Shown: positions 22,425-31,009 of the stretch, in pieces
How positions within the stretch are numbered: the first letter of the stretch is position 1
Layout: each line of letters opens with the position of its first letter
NCBI GenBank assembly: GCA_017550385.1
Contig: JAFZPJ010000046.1
Coordinates: forward strand, 1-40,395
Source of the DNA: Clostridiales bacterium
GTDB taxonomy: Bacteria; Bacillota; Clostridia; Saccharofermentanales; Saccharofermentanaceae
DNA length: 40,395 nucleotides
Reading direction: 5' to 3'
Made by a program: the position numbers and the translations under genes
The notes under the pieces: model-generated
Told to the model about the DNA's origin: nothing
Databases searched by the model: none
The model's input: only the letters and a program-made list of their open reading frames with translations

Positions 22425-22742
22425 ATGGATGCACAGTTCAAAAGAGGCATACTTGATATCCTGGTACTTGCCGCCATCAAGAACGAAGATTCGTATGGCT
22501 ACAAGATCATCAAGGACATCAAACCCTATATGACGATATCCGAATCGACGCTGTACCCGATCTTGAGAAGGCTTGAAGAGGGCGGATCCCTCACGGTCAA
22601 CTCCCAGGAACACAACGGAAGGCTTCGCAAGTACTACCACATAACGGATGTGGGAAGGAAGAGGATCGAAGATTTCGCGAATGAGTGGAAGGAGATACTT
22701 GAGATCTATGAGTACGTTGTAAGAGAGGGGGATGCCGCATGA
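22425..22742 (+). CDS. PadR-family transcriptional regulator
   Basis: A 105-residue winged-helix protein. It begins MDAQFKRGILDILVLAAIKN with the usual PadR helix, then DSYGYKIIKDI (22-32), the recognition region SESTLYPILRRLEEGG (39-54) and the wing NSQEHNGRLRKYYHIT (58-73). PadR proteins usually repress their own operon and respond to small ligands or envelope stress. Its stop overlaps the start of the DUF1700 gene by 4 bases. The PadR, DUF1700, DUF4097 order is a well-known Firmicutes arrangement. The start is fixed by AGGAGG just before it; the long upstream open frame is chance. Confidence 0.95.
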   Translation: MDAQFKRGILDILVLAAIKNEDSYGYKIIKDIKPYMTISESTLYPILRRLEEGGSLTVNSQEHNGRLRKYYHITDVGRKRIEDFANEWKEILEIYEYVVREGDAA

Positions 22743-23344
22743 AAAGAAATGAATTTATGGAAGCCGTCAGGAAGAAGCTCAAGGGCCTGAGCGAGGAAGA
22801 CATCAATAAGGCGCTGGAGTTCTATGACGAGATAATCAACGATAAGGTAGAAGACGGTGTACCGGAAGACGAGGCTGTAGACGCCCTCGGAACACCCGAC
22901 GAGATAGCAGAGCAGATCATGATGGGCATGTCCCTTCCGAAGCTCGTCAAGGCGAAAGCAAAGCCTTCAGGCGGCTTTAAGGCATGGGAGATCGTTCTTC
23001 TCATCCTGGGCTTCCCGCTCTGGTTCTCGCTCCTGGTCGCAGCTGCAAGCGTAGTATTTGCATTCTTTATAGTGATACTGTCGCTCGTCATCGCTTTCTT
23101 TGCAGTAGTGATCAGTTTCGGATTTGGCGGCCTGGTGCTCATAGCAGCAGGATTCATGAGCCTCATCACAGGCGGCGGTGTTTCCGCGATATACCAGTTA
23201 GGCGTGGCATTAATGCTCATCGGTCTCGCAGTGCTCTTGTTCACACCTGCCAAGGCAATGGCGCTCTGGATGGTGGAGATGTGCAAGAAGTTCGGAAGAT
23301 GGGTAAAACTTAAGGTTATTAACATGAGGAAGAAGGGAGAATAA
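22739..23344 (+). CDS. DUF1700 (HAAS domain) membrane protein
   Basis: A 201-residue protein with an N-terminal HAAS helical domain (about 1-65: MKRNEFMEAVRKKLKGLSEE, then EDINKALEFYDE, and the EDEAVDALGTPDEIA signature) and then helices at about 83-105, 108-135, 137-158 and 160-180, with a basic C-terminus. HAAS domains work as partners of PadR regulators at the membrane, relaying or titrating signals. ATGA overlap with padR and a 1-base gap to the DUF4097 gene show a tight operon. Confidence 0.93.
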   Translation: MKRNEFMEAVRKKLKGLSEEDINKALEFYDEIINDKVEDGVPEDEAVDALGTPDEIAEQIMMGMSLPKLVKAKAKPSGGFKAWEIVLLILGFPLWFSLLVAAASVVFAFFIVILSLVIAFFAVVISFGFGGLVLIAAGFMSLITGGGVSAIYQLGVALMLIGLAVLLFTPAKAMALWMVEMCKKFGRWVKLKVINMRKKGE

Positions 23345-23345
23345 G

Positions 23346-24284
23346 ATGTTAAAGCTTACAAAAATATTACTTATAACAGGCGGTGCGATCTTTGCACTCG
23401 GAGTAGTGATTACTGTCGGAAGCGTTTTTGTTATTCGCAAATCCGCAGCTAAGAAGACAGAAGTTGTTTATGAGAAGCAGGAGGTAGTGATCACTGATGA
23501 TGTCTCCGCGATCAAGGTCGGTGAGGTCTCGCAGGACGTTGAGATCAAGCCCTCTGAGGACGGCGAGATCAAGGTCGAGTATTATGACGCAGATAATTAC
23601 ATTCATAAAGTGGATGTAATAGGCGACACCCTGACGGTCGAAGTTAATTCATACTCAGAAAACATACAGTGGTGGGAAATGGTATCGATCAGTATGGATT
23701 GGTTCAATGACAGCCAATCCTTCGATCACCCTGTAGTTATCTATCTGCCTGAGGGCACTTATGACTCCGCTCAGATCGACAGCGTAAGCGGCGATATCAC
23801 ACTTCCTGAAGGTTATGTCTTTAATGACATCAAGATGGACACGACAAGCGGTGATATCACATCCTTATGCGGATCGGCAGGCGAGATCGTTGTAAATACG
23901 ATCTCAGGCGAAGTTAAGATCGCTAACTGCACACCTTCAAATATCTCGGTCAACACGACCAGCGGTTATATTTTCTTTGATGATATGACTGTAGGAGGAA
24001 ACACAGATCTCGATACCATCTCCGGTGAAGTTACGCTCACAAATCTTGAGACAAAAGACATCTCTGTCAGTACGACAAGCGGTGACATCATCCTCAAAAA
24101 CCTGACGACCGGAAATGCCGACTTCGATACTACGAGTGGTGAAGTATCAGGTACTGTAACAGGCGATCACGAATTCGATGCAGATACTGTCTCCGGTGGT
24201 ATCGATATCGCTTCAAACATCAAGGGCGAGCCCGAGTTCAGCATCTCGACGGTAAGCGGTGACATCACGATCGACGCGGCATAA
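23346..24284 (+). CDS. DUF4097-family beta-repeat protein, membrane anchored
   Basis: A 312-residue protein with one N-terminal helix (about 8-30), an extracellular region and a right-handed beta-helix-like C-terminal part. From about residue 140, nine repeats of the form T-x-S-G-[DEYG]-[IV] are seen (SVSGDI, TTSGDI, TISGEV, TTSGYI, TISGEV, TTSGDI, TTSGEV, TVSGGI, TVSGDI), the DUF4097 signature. Spacing is about 18-22 residues. Such proteins are thought to be envelope sensors or adhesin-like, and are encoded with PadR and HAAS partners; the exact role is unknown. Confidence 0.92.
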   Translation: MLKLTKILLITGGAIFALGVVITVGSVFVIRKSAAKKTEVVYEKQEVVITDDVSAIKVGEVSQDVEIKPSEDGEIKVEYYDADNYIHKVDVIGDTLTVEVNSYSENIQWWEMVSISMDWFNDSQSFDHPVVIYLPEGTYDSAQIDSVSGDITLPEGYVFNDIKMDTTSGDITSLCGSAGEIVVNTISGEVKIANCTPSNISVNTTSGYIFFDDMTVGGNTDLDTISGEVTLTNLETKDISVSTTSGDIILKNLTTGNADFDTTSGEVSGTVTGDHEFDADTVSGGIDIASNIKGEPEFSISTVSGDITIDAA

Positions 24285-24303
24285 TTTCAGGCTTTTGATG
24301 TGG

Positions 24304-24309
24304 TAGAAT
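24304..24309 (+). promoter_or_regulatory. Likely -10 of the HD-GYP gene
   Basis: TAGAAT 10 bases before ATG 24320, with no clear -35 at the expected place and no ribosome binding site; transcription would start within about 4 bases of the ATG. Confidence 0.35.
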
Positions 24310-24319
24310 TCACTTAAAT

Positions 24320-25999
24320 ATGACTGTACTTTTTTACGACATCAGTTTTGCAATATCGGTAGTGCTCATGCTGTCATATGTCTTCATATGGCAGAAGCAC
24401 TTCGATGCGCATCTGTCGCTTATATTCCTGACGATCCCGTTAGCGAACTTAGGCTACTGTTTCATGGCCCGCGCGACGAATATCCAGGAGGCACTGCTCG
24501 GCAATAAGATATGCTATTTCGGAGGGTGCTTCCTGCCACTGTTCGTTACTCTTGCGATCTTTGGCATCTGTAAGATCAATCTCAACAAGCATCTCAGGGT
24601 AATAATCCTGCTGTCGGGTGTTGTATCGTATCTGTCGGTGCTGTCCATTGGATATAACAGATGGTTCTATACCTCCGTAAGCAAGGATGTCTCGGACGGC
24701 TATCTGGTCCTTGAGAAGACTTACGGCCCGATGCACACGGTCTACTATGTGTTCGTCATAGCCTATATGCTTATCGGTCTGTCGGCACTCATATATGCCC
24801 TCTTCTTTAAGAAGGATATTTCCAACAAGATCGTCTCGGTGCTGTTCATCCCCGAGCTCGTCACGATGATCTCTTACTTCGCGGTAAAGATCTTCAATCT
24901 CAAGGTCGAGCTCGTGCCGTTAACTTACGACATCGCGATGGTGGTGTTCCTCATCGTCGCTTACAGGATAGCAATGTACGATGTTGCCGATGCAGCGATA
25001 GATTCCATCGTCGAGAAGGGCAACACAGGTTTTGCTTCGTTTGACTTCAAGCACAGGTTCCTCGGCAGCAACAGCGTAGCAGGTGAGATGCTGCCGTTCC
25101 TTAATAACATCAAGGTCGACAGCGTGGTCAAAGAGCAGACTCTGATCAAGTGGCTCGAAGATTTCAAGGCTGACGAGAACAAAGACAAGATATCGTTCAA
25201 GCAGGACGACAAGATAATCCTTATCAACATCAACTACCTCGTAAGCGGCAAGAAGAAGGTCGGCTACCAGCTTCTCATCACGGACGATACCGAAGAGCAG
25301 AAGTACAAGGAGATGCTCGAACACTTCAATTCAAAGCTCGAGCAGGAGGTCGACCAGAAGACCCGCAACATCGTCGAGATGCACGACAGGCTCATTATCA
25401 GCATGGCAACCATGGTCGAGAGCCGCGACAACTCGACGGGCGGTCACATCAGGCGTACGAGCGACTGCATGCGTTTCCTGATCGGTGCGATGCAGGAGGG
25501 CGGATATCCCGGCCTCACAGAGAAATTCTGCCATGACATCATCAAGGCTGCCCCGATGCACGACTTGGGCAAGATCGCGGTCGACGACGCCATCTTAAGG
25601 TTCGAGGGACGATACAACGACGAGCAGTATGCCAAGATGAAGATACATGCGGCAGAGGGTGCGCGGATCGTTCACGAGATCCTGAAGGACACGGACGATT
25701 ACGACTTCCATATCCTCGCCGAGAACGTTGCCCACTACCACCACGAGCGCTGGGACGGCTCCGGATATCCGGAAGGTCTTAAGGGCACGGCAATCCCGTT
25801 CGAGGCGCGCATCATGGCTATCGCGGATGTCTACGATGCCCTCGTAAGCAAGAGGTGCTACAAGGACAGCATGCCTTTCGAGAAGGCGGATGCGATCATA
25901 ATGGACGGGTTCGGCACGCAGTTCGATGCATCGCTCAAGCCGTACTACGTCGCGGCGAGGCCGAAGCTCGAGGAATACTACCGTAAGGAAGCCAATTAA
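24320..25999 (+). CDS. 7TM-sensor HD-GYP domain protein (c-di-GMP phosphodiesterase type)
   Basis: A 559-residue protein. The first about 220 residues hold seven helices in a pattern like the 7TM sensor region of histidine kinases. A PAS-like segment (about 225-335) and a coiled linker (about 335-365) lead to an HD-GYP domain: GGHIRRT with its His (about 373-379), metal-binding His414-Asp415 in MHDLGK, the HHERWDGSGYP signature (from His475) and FDASLKP near the end. All residues known to be needed for c-di-GMP hydrolysis appear present. Ligand of the 7TM part is unknown. With the GGDEF protein at 38767 it suggests active c-di-GMP signalling. Confidence 0.92.
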   Translation: MTVLFYDISFAISVVLMLSYVFIWQKHFDAHLSLIFLTIPLANLGYCFMARATNIQEALLGNKICYFGGCFLPLFVTLAIFGICKINLNKHLRVIILLSGVVSYLSVLSIGYNRWFYTSVSKDVSDGYLVLEKTYGPMHTVYYVFVIAYMLIGLSALIYALFFKKDISNKIVSVLFIPELVTMISYFAVKIFNLKVELVPLTYDIAMVVFLIVAYRIAMYDVADAAIDSIVEKGNTGFASFDFKHRFLGSNSVAGEMLPFLNNIKVDSVVKEQTLIKWLEDFKADENKDKISFKQDDKIILININYLVSGKKKVGYQLLITDDTEEQKYKEMLEHFNSKLEQEVDQKTRNIVEMHDRLIISMATMVESRDNSTGGHIRRTSDCMRFLIGAMQEGGYPGLTEKFCHDIIKAAPMHDLGKIAVDDAILRFEGRYNDEQYAKMKIHAAEGARIVHEILKDTDDYDFHILAENVAHYHHERWDGSGYPEGLKGTAIPFEARIMAIADVYDALVSKRCYKDSMPFEKADAIIMDGFGTQFDASLKPYYVAARPKLEEYYRKEAN

Positions 26000-26002
26000 G
26001 AT

Positions 26003-27487
26003 TCAGAGAACGGCGATGAACTTCATGAAGTCATCGTCGTTTTTGTATACGCCCGCACAGCCTAAGATCTTCGCGAAAGTCTTGCCTATCTCGGTCTTGA
26101 GAGCTTCGTGGATCTTGTCTTCCGATGACAGGTCATATCTGTCTTTCCATTCATCGATCCAGTCGGCGTGTGATGCGATCTGCTCGATAGTGCGGATGTC
26201 TTTGCCGCTTGCTATCGCATCTTCCATAAGTGCCATCTCGGTCTTGAGCCTTGCGGGGAGGACCGCCAGGCCCATTACTTCGATAAGGCCGATGTTTTCT
26301 TTCTTGATGTGATGGTATTCGGCGTGCGGATGGTAGACGCCCATCGGGTGCTCGCCGGTCGTGATGTTGTTGCGGAGCACGAGGTCCAGTTCAAACTTTC
26401 CTTCCGCGTTCTTCCTCGCGATAGGGGTGATCGCGTTGTGACGCTCACCGTCAGTCTCGGCGAAAATGAAAGCGTCCTCGTCCGTGTATCCTTTCCACTT
26501 ATCGAGTATCATGTCCGCGCAGTCCGTAAGGCGCTCGATGTCATCTCCCTGAAGCCTGATGACCGACATCGGCCAGTTGATGATTCCTGCTGTGAGGTCC
26601 TCGTATCCGGGGATGATAAAAGTGCACTTGTATCCTGCGCGTGCCATCGGGAAGGTATAAGCTCCGCCCTGGAAATGATCGTGGCTTAAGATAGAACCGC
26701 CGACGATCGGAATGTCAGCGTTGGAGCCTGCGGTATAGTGCGGGAACTGTTCGACGAAAGAGAGTAACTTCTTGAACGTCGAGCGGTTGATCACCATAGG
26801 GATATGATTCTTATTCAAGATAATGCAGTGCTCGTTGTAGTAGACATAAGGTGAGTACTGCAGGAAGTATTCGTCGCCGTCTAATAGGATGGGTATTATC
26901 CTGTGGTTCTGTCTCGCGGGATGCGCGAGCGTGCCGGCGTAGCCTTCGTTCTCGGGACAGAGAAGACACTTGGGGTATGACGTGCTCTTCGCTTTTCCTG
27001 CCGCTGCGATATCTCTCGGATCCTTCTCGGGCTTGCTGAGATTAATGGTTATATCGATGTCTCCGAACTCGGTAGGCGAGAGCCACTTTACGTCCTTGAC
27101 GATGCGGTCGGTGCGGATATAGTTTGTGGCTTTTGAGAAAGCATAGTACCAGTCGGTCGCTTCCTTGGCTGATACCGCGCGGAGCTCGTCGAACTTCTTT
27201 ATGACTGCGGAAGGGGGAGGCGTTAGTGCTCCCATAAGTTTTGTATCGAAGAGATCTTTGCTCGCATTCGTATCGCTCTTCATCACGCCGTGCTCGTAAG
27301 CCCAGTTCATCATGTCTTCGAGTATGAGGTGCAACTCTCTCGTTTCGGGTGAAGCCGCAGGCGTGATATATTCATCTATGCCTAACAATTCTGCAAGCCT
27401 GTTGGTCGTGTATATACGGTCACTCTCCTCTATAAGACCGCTGCGAATGCCGTAGTTTACGAGTTCCAGGATATATATATTAATCAT
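26003..27487 (-). CDS. galT: UDP-glucose--hexose-1-phosphate uridylyltransferase, Firmicutes type
   Basis: A 494-residue protein of the second GalT family, found in Firmicutes and clearly longer than E. coli GalT (about 350). It transfers UMP between UDP-glucose and galactose-1-phosphate in the Leloir pathway. C174/C177 in CLLCPENEG fit the family, and the active-site His pair is in GGSILSHDHFQGG (263-275; His269 and His271). ATG 27487 follows GGAGGT on its strand. It lies 14 bases after galK in the same direction. Its last about 14 codons contain the terminator of the convergent HD-GYP gene. Confidence 0.97.
   Translation of the reverse strand: MINIYILELVNYGIRSGLIEESDRIYTTNRLAELLGIDEYITPAASPETRELHLILEDMMNWAYEHGVMKSDTNASKDLFDTKLMGALTPPPSAVIKKFDELRAVSAKEATDWYYAFSKATNYIRTDRIVKDVKWLSPTEFGDIDITINLSKPEKDPRDIAAAGKAKSTSYPKCLLCPENEGYAGTLAHPARQNHRIIPILLDGDEYFLQYSPYVYYNEHCIILNKNHIPMVINRSTFKKLLSFVEQFPHYTAGSNADIPIVGGSILSHDHFQGGAYTFPMARAGYKCTFIIPGYEDLTAGIINWPMSVIRLQGDDIERLTDCADMILDKWKGYTDEDAFIFAETDGERHNAITPIARKNAEGKFELDLVLRNNITTGEHPMGVYHPHAEYHHIKKENIGLIEVMGLAVLPARLKTEMALMEDAIASGKDIRTIEQIASHADWIDEWKDRYDLSSEDKIHEALKTEIGKTFAKILGCAGVYKNDDDFMKFIAVL
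26009..26044 (+). terminator. Terminator of the HD-GYP gene inside the 3' end of galT
   Basis: AACGGCGATGA (26009-26019) pairs with TCATCGTCGTT (26031-26041); inside, CTTC and GAAG pair around AT. TTTTT (26040-26044) follows. The hairpin starts 10 bases after the rightward stop and is within the leftward galT coding sequence. Confidence 0.75.
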
Positions 27488-27501
27488 AAATAGACCTCCG
27501 T

Positions 27502-28752
27502 CTATATTACTCTGATGCCGCCTTGATTACGTATCGCGAGTATCTCACAGGCGCCTTCGCCGAAGACCTTATCCATGCTCTCACGGTACTTTGATGCGTT
27601 TTCTTTCTTCACGAAAGCCTGTATCGTGCCTGCAAACCCGCCGCCGTGAACTCTCGCCGCTTCATCAGATCCCAGCACTGAGTCGCTGACTGCGAGCGCG
27701 AGGGAGACGTTCTGAACGCGGACGTCCTTGTTTGTGTAGACGTTCTGCAGGTACTTGAATGACGAGTTACCCGATCTTCTGACCAGGTTTAAGAACCCGT
27801 TTAAGTCGTTGTTATTGAGTGCTGCCGCTTCTTCGTGAGCGCGGACTGTCTCGTTTGCAAAATGTATCGCTCTTAAGACTGCGCGGTCGCCTGCCTTGGC
27901 TCTCAGATCATCCATGTTATCCAGGATGTCATCAAGAGTAACGGGGCGAAGGACATCGTGTCCGAGAAGGTTCGCGATCTGCTTCATCTCAGCAGGAACA
28001 GCTGCATAATCGTCCGTCAGATCGGCGTGCGAACCCTTCGTATCTGTGATGCAGAGCGCGTAATCAGTCTTAGTAAAATCGAAATCAACTCTTTCCACCA
28101 CGGGATCAGCAGGATCTTCAAAATCGATATGCACGAGACCGCCCACGGAGCATGCCATCTGATCCATGAGTCCGCATGGCTTGCCGAAATAAGTGTTTTC
28201 TGCGAACTGTCCTATCTTGGCGATCGTAACGGGGTCAATGCTCATATCGTTATAAAGACCTGACACGATGGTTCCGATCAAGGTCTCAAATGCTGCAGAA
28301 GAGGACAGGCCCGCGCCGATAAGTACGTCGCTCGTGATATAAGCGTCGAATCCGCCCAGGGAATAACCATTATCCTTAAGACCTGCAAGCACACCGCGGA
28401 TAAGAGCTGCGGTAGTCTCTTTTTCTTCTTTGCGCAGAGCAAGGTCACTTAAATCTATGCAAGTCTTGCCGAATCCTTCAGCCAGTACATTCACCTGACC
28501 GTCTTCGCGGGGAGAGACAACAGCGATAGCGTCTTTGTTGATGGATGCTGCGAGCACTTCGCCATGCTGGTGGTCGGTGTGGTTGCCGCCGACTTCCGTT
28601 CTGCCGGGAGCGGAGAAGATGGCCTGGGGAGACGCCGTTTCGAACGCTGCGCCGAATGCCTTAACGGCAGAAGCGTATCTGTCGCCCTGACGGGCAGCAG
28701 CTTCATCGGTACAGTAGATATCTTTGTAACCAATTGCAGACAGATCGAGCAT
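27502..28752 (-). CDS. galK: Galactokinase
   Basis: A 416-residue GHMP kinase that phosphorylates galactose at C1 with ATP, feeding GalT. The galactokinase signature reads APGRTEVGGNHTDHQHGE, a variant of GRVNLIGEHTDYNxG seen in the longer Firmicutes enzymes. The ATP-binding GHMP motif is GAGLSSSAAFE, and motif 3 is VHGGGFAGT near the C-terminus. I start it at ATG 28752 (MLDLSAIGY) because GGAGGCG lies 4-10 bases before it; an in-frame ATG 18 bases earlier overlaps that site. It is the first gene of the leftward galK-galT operon, divergent from the galactoside operon. Confidence 0.97.
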   Translation of the reverse strand: MLDLSAIGYKDIYCTDEAAARQGDRYASAVKAFGAAFETASPQAIFSAPGRTEVGGNHTDHQHGEVLAASINKDAIAVVSPREDGQVNVLAEGFGKTCIDLSDLALRKEEKETTAALIRGVLAGLKDNGYSLGGFDAYITSDVLIGAGLSSSAAFETLIGTIVSGLYNDMSIDPVTIAKIGQFAENTYFGKPCGLMDQMACSVGGLVHIDFEDPADPVVERVDFDFTKTDYALCITDTKGSHADLTDDYAAVPAEMKQIANLLGHDVLRPVTLDDILDNMDDLRAKAGDRAVLRAIHFANETVRAHEEAAALNNNDLNGFLNLVRRSGNSSFKYLQNVYTNKDVRVQNVSLALAVSDSVLGSDEAARVHGGGFAGTIQAFVKKENASKYRESMDKVFGEGACEILAIRNQGGIRVI

Positions 28753-28781
28753 AGTACGCCTCCAAATCACCTTTTGCCTTG

Positions 28782-28787
28782 ATTATA
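28782..28787 (-). promoter_or_regulatory. Likely -10 of galK-galT
   Basis: TATAAT on the leftward strand, flanked on both sides by GGCAAA repeats (GGCAAAAGGCAAAC...AAGGCAAAAGG), with another TTTGGCAAA at 28810-28818. No good -35 lies at the right distance, which suggests activator dependence or a repressor acting through the GGCAAA repeats. Confidence 0.5.
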
Positions 28788-28832
28788 GTTTGCCTTTTGC
28801 CGGCGGTCATTTGGCAAACCTGCACAAGTCTC

Positions 28833-28860
28833 GGAAACTAATTTTGTCAAATCAGTTTCC
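28833..28860. promoter_or_regulatory. Candidate TetR operator 1
   Basis: GGAAACT (28833-28839) and AGTTTCC (28854-28860), inverted, in the galK/tetR intergenic region. Cores GGAAAC and GTTTCC are separated by 16 bases. Confidence 0.5.
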
Positions 28861-28904
28861 AAACAAAAATACCCTCCAACCCTTTATCCTGCTATTATTA
28901 GGGT

Positions 28905-28933
28905 GGAAACGCAAAAGACTATAATCAGTTTCC
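28905..28933. promoter_or_regulatory. Candidate TetR operator 2 with -10 inside
   Basis: GGAAAC (28905-28910) and GTTTCC (28928-28933), inverted, 17 bases apart, and ATCAGTTTCC is identical to part of operator 1. TATAAT (28920-28925) of the rightward promoter lies between the arms, so a bound regulator would block it. Confidence 0.55.
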
Positions 28934-28949
28934 GAGGAGATCAGTGACC

Positions 28950-29516
28950 ATGATCAGCGAGATTAGGGAAAAGATATTGATAGGTACTATACAGGTCTTC
29001 AATAAGAAGGGCTTGAAGCTCACGATGGACGACGTCGCTGACGAGCTCAAGATCTCCAAGAAGACTATCTATAAGGAATTCGACAGCAAGGAAGAGATGT
29101 TCGAGACGATGGCGGACTATGTGTTCGACAATATCAAGGTAAGAGAAGAAGAGATCATTGACTCAAAAGAGTACTCGACCGAAGAGAAGATCAGGCTCCT
29201 TCTTTCCGCGATGCCCGAGAGTTATAGGAACATCAACTTCCAGGAACTGCATCCTCTGAAGGACAAGTATCCGAAGGTTTATAAGAAGCTCCAGAGAAGG
29301 CTCGAGACCGGCTGGGAGCCCACGATGAAGCTCCTTGAGCAGGGCAAGGAAGAAGGCATCATCAAAAAGGACGCCGACCTCAAGATATTCAAGATCATGA
29401 TGGAAGCATCCCTCGAGAGATTTTTCGAGCAGGACGTAATGAAAGGCGGCAGCAGAAAGTACAACGACTACCTCAACGAAGTAGTAGATATTCTCTTAAC
29501 GGGCATTTCAGCCTGA
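28950..29516 (+). CDS. TetR-family transcriptional regulator
   Basis: A 188-residue regulator with an N-terminal TetR HTH: MDDVADELKISKKTIYKEFD (about 25-44) followed by KEEMFETMADYVFD. The C-terminal ligand domain is helical and rich in Lys and Glu. ATG 28950 lies 10 bases after GAGGAG; a GTG at 28944 is only 4 bases after it and would add two residues, so the start is uncertain. As first gene of the galactoside operon and next to two inverted repeats, it probably controls this operon and maybe galK. TetR control of sugar operons is less usual than LacI or AraC control. Confidence 0.92.
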   Translation: MISEIREKILIGTIQVFNKKGLKLTMDDVADELKISKKTIYKEFDSKEEMFETMADYVFDNIKVREEEIIDSKEYSTEEKIRLLLSAMPESYRNINFQELHPLKDKYPKVYKKLQRRLETGWEPTMKLLEQGKEEGIIKKDADLKIFKIMMEASLERFFEQDVMKGGSRKYNDYLNEVVDILLTGISA

Positions 29517-29529
29517 CAGGTACTAACAC

Positions 29530-30996
29530 ATGGAAAAGTCAAAAGTAATCTTTAATAACGTTCAGCCCGCTTCGGTCTACAACAAGGCCGTGAAGTCCAA
29601 GGCAAAGTATGCAAAAAAGTTCGGAGACGACTCCGATAAAAACTATTCAGCAAGGGTGGTAGAAAACGGATACATCGGGGACATCCTGGGTGTCAGGAAT
29701 ATCGCTGTGGGTGATGGCGACCCCGGTGTATCCGAAGGGTTCGATACTGACAAGGGCCTCATCGTAGGCAACATCAGGATGGGCTTCGGTCACTACCGCA
29801 TCTCGATGGCTATCGCATCCGCTGCAAATTCCATGGGCTACATCCCTTACTGGATGGACCTCAATTCATACAAGCAGACGACCTGCACCAAGGTCATCTC
29901 CGCGCAGAACGATCTGTACTCGAAGGGTTCGAGGATCTCGCAGAAGTCGAAGCTCTTCAACAAGATCGTCTGGGAGCCTCTTAACTACGAAGGCTTCAGG
30001 AAGCTGTCCTACAATTCTTCCGACCAGAAGAACGCAGAACTCATGGCACCCGTTTATGAGAACGTTCCCAAGGACATCCCCGTAGTCGCCACACACGTCT
30101 GGCCCGCGCAGGCAGCTATACACGCAGGCATGAAGCACGTCGTGAACGCGATCCCCGACAACTGGCCGATGGCGCTTCATTACGCAGAGGGAAGCATCCA
30201 TACGGTCCAGACACATTACGCTTATCAGGGCTACCGTATCTGCAACGGCATGGACGGCAAGAAGGTCTTGAACCCGATGCCCGAAGACAGCCTCAAGTAC
30301 ACAGGACATTATATTGACCACGAGCTCGTTGCAAACATTGAAGAAGACTGCGCACGACGCCTCGCCAGAAAAGCATCCGGCAAGCCCATGCGATTCCTCC
30401 TTACCATCGGCGGGGCAGGTGCGCAGAAAGAGATCTTCGCAGCTATCATCAATGAGCTCATGCCCGACATCAAGGCGAACAAGGCAATGCTCTACGTCAA
30501 TATCGGCGACTACCAGAACGTCTGGGAAGACCTGAAGAGGATGGTCCCCGGCATCAGTGATATCGCCAGGACGCACTTCAACGACTGGGAAGAGACCAAG
30601 CAGTTCTGTAAGGACGCGATAGACGGCGAAGTCGAGGGAATACACCTGTTCTGCCACGAGAACATTTTCGAGGCGGTGTACTGCACGAACCTTCTGATGA
30701 GGTCCTGCGACGTCCTCGTTACCAAGCCGTCGGAGCTTGCTTTCTACCCCGTCCCGAAACTCTTCATCAAGCGAATCGGCGGCCACGAGCAGTGGGGCGC
30801 GATCCACTCGGCAGAGATCGGCGACGGCACATTAGAGTGCAGGGACATCCCGCACACGCTGCAGATGATAAGACTGTTCAAAGACGACGATACAACGCTT
30901 AAGGACATGTGCGAGAACATAGTAAGAAACAAGTCGCTCGGGATCTACGACGGCGCATACGAAGTCGTTAAGATCGCGATGGGAATGAAGGCATAA
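29530..30996 (+). CDS. GT-B glycosyltransferase-like protein of unknown function
   Basis: A 488-residue soluble protein I cannot assign to a named family. The layout suggests a GT-B fold like MGDG synthase/diacylglycerol glucosyltransferases: an N-terminal Rossmann start with RMGFGHYRIS (83-92, comparable to the GxGH acceptor loop), a middle segment VVATHVWPAQAAIHAG (185-200), a second Rossmann start RFLLTIGGAGAQKE (288-301) and a late VTKPSELAFYPVP...GGHEQ block (397-421) placed like the nucleotide-sugar site. No signal peptide. It lies 13 bases after tetR and 13 before the GPH symporter gene, so it is part of the galactoside operon. Acceptor and donor are unknown; it may also be a non-catalytic homologue. 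Confidence 0.65.
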   Translation: MEKSKVIFNNVQPASVYNKAVKSKAKYAKKFGDDSDKNYSARVVENGYIGDILGVRNIAVGDGDPGVSEGFDTDKGLIVGNIRMGFGHYRISMAIASAANSMGYIPYWMDLNSYKQTTCTKVISAQNDLYSKGSRISQKSKLFNKIVWEPLNYEGFRKLSYNSSDQKNAELMAPVYENVPKDIPVVATHVWPAQAAIHAGMKHVVNAIPDNWPMALHYAEGSIHTVQTHYAYQGYRICNGMDGKKVLNPMPEDSLKYTGHYIDHELVANIEEDCARRLARKASGKPMRFLLTIGGAGAQKEIFAAIINELMPDIKANKAMLYVNIGDYQNVWEDLKRMVPGISDIARTHFNDWEETKQFCKDAIDGEVEGIHLFCHENIFEAVYCTNLLMRSCDVLVTKPSELAFYPVPKLFIKRIGGHEQWGAIHSAEIGDGTLECRDIPHTLQMIRLFKDDDTTLKDMCENIVRNKSLGIYDGAYEVVKIAMGMKA

Positions 30997-31009
30997 GGAG
31001 GCAAAGGCT

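Noticed and set aside
29866-30807. 313-codon leftward open frame opposite the GT-B-like gene
   Set aside because: The rightward frame has the operon spacing and coherent motifs; the antisense frame has neither a ribosome site nor family features.
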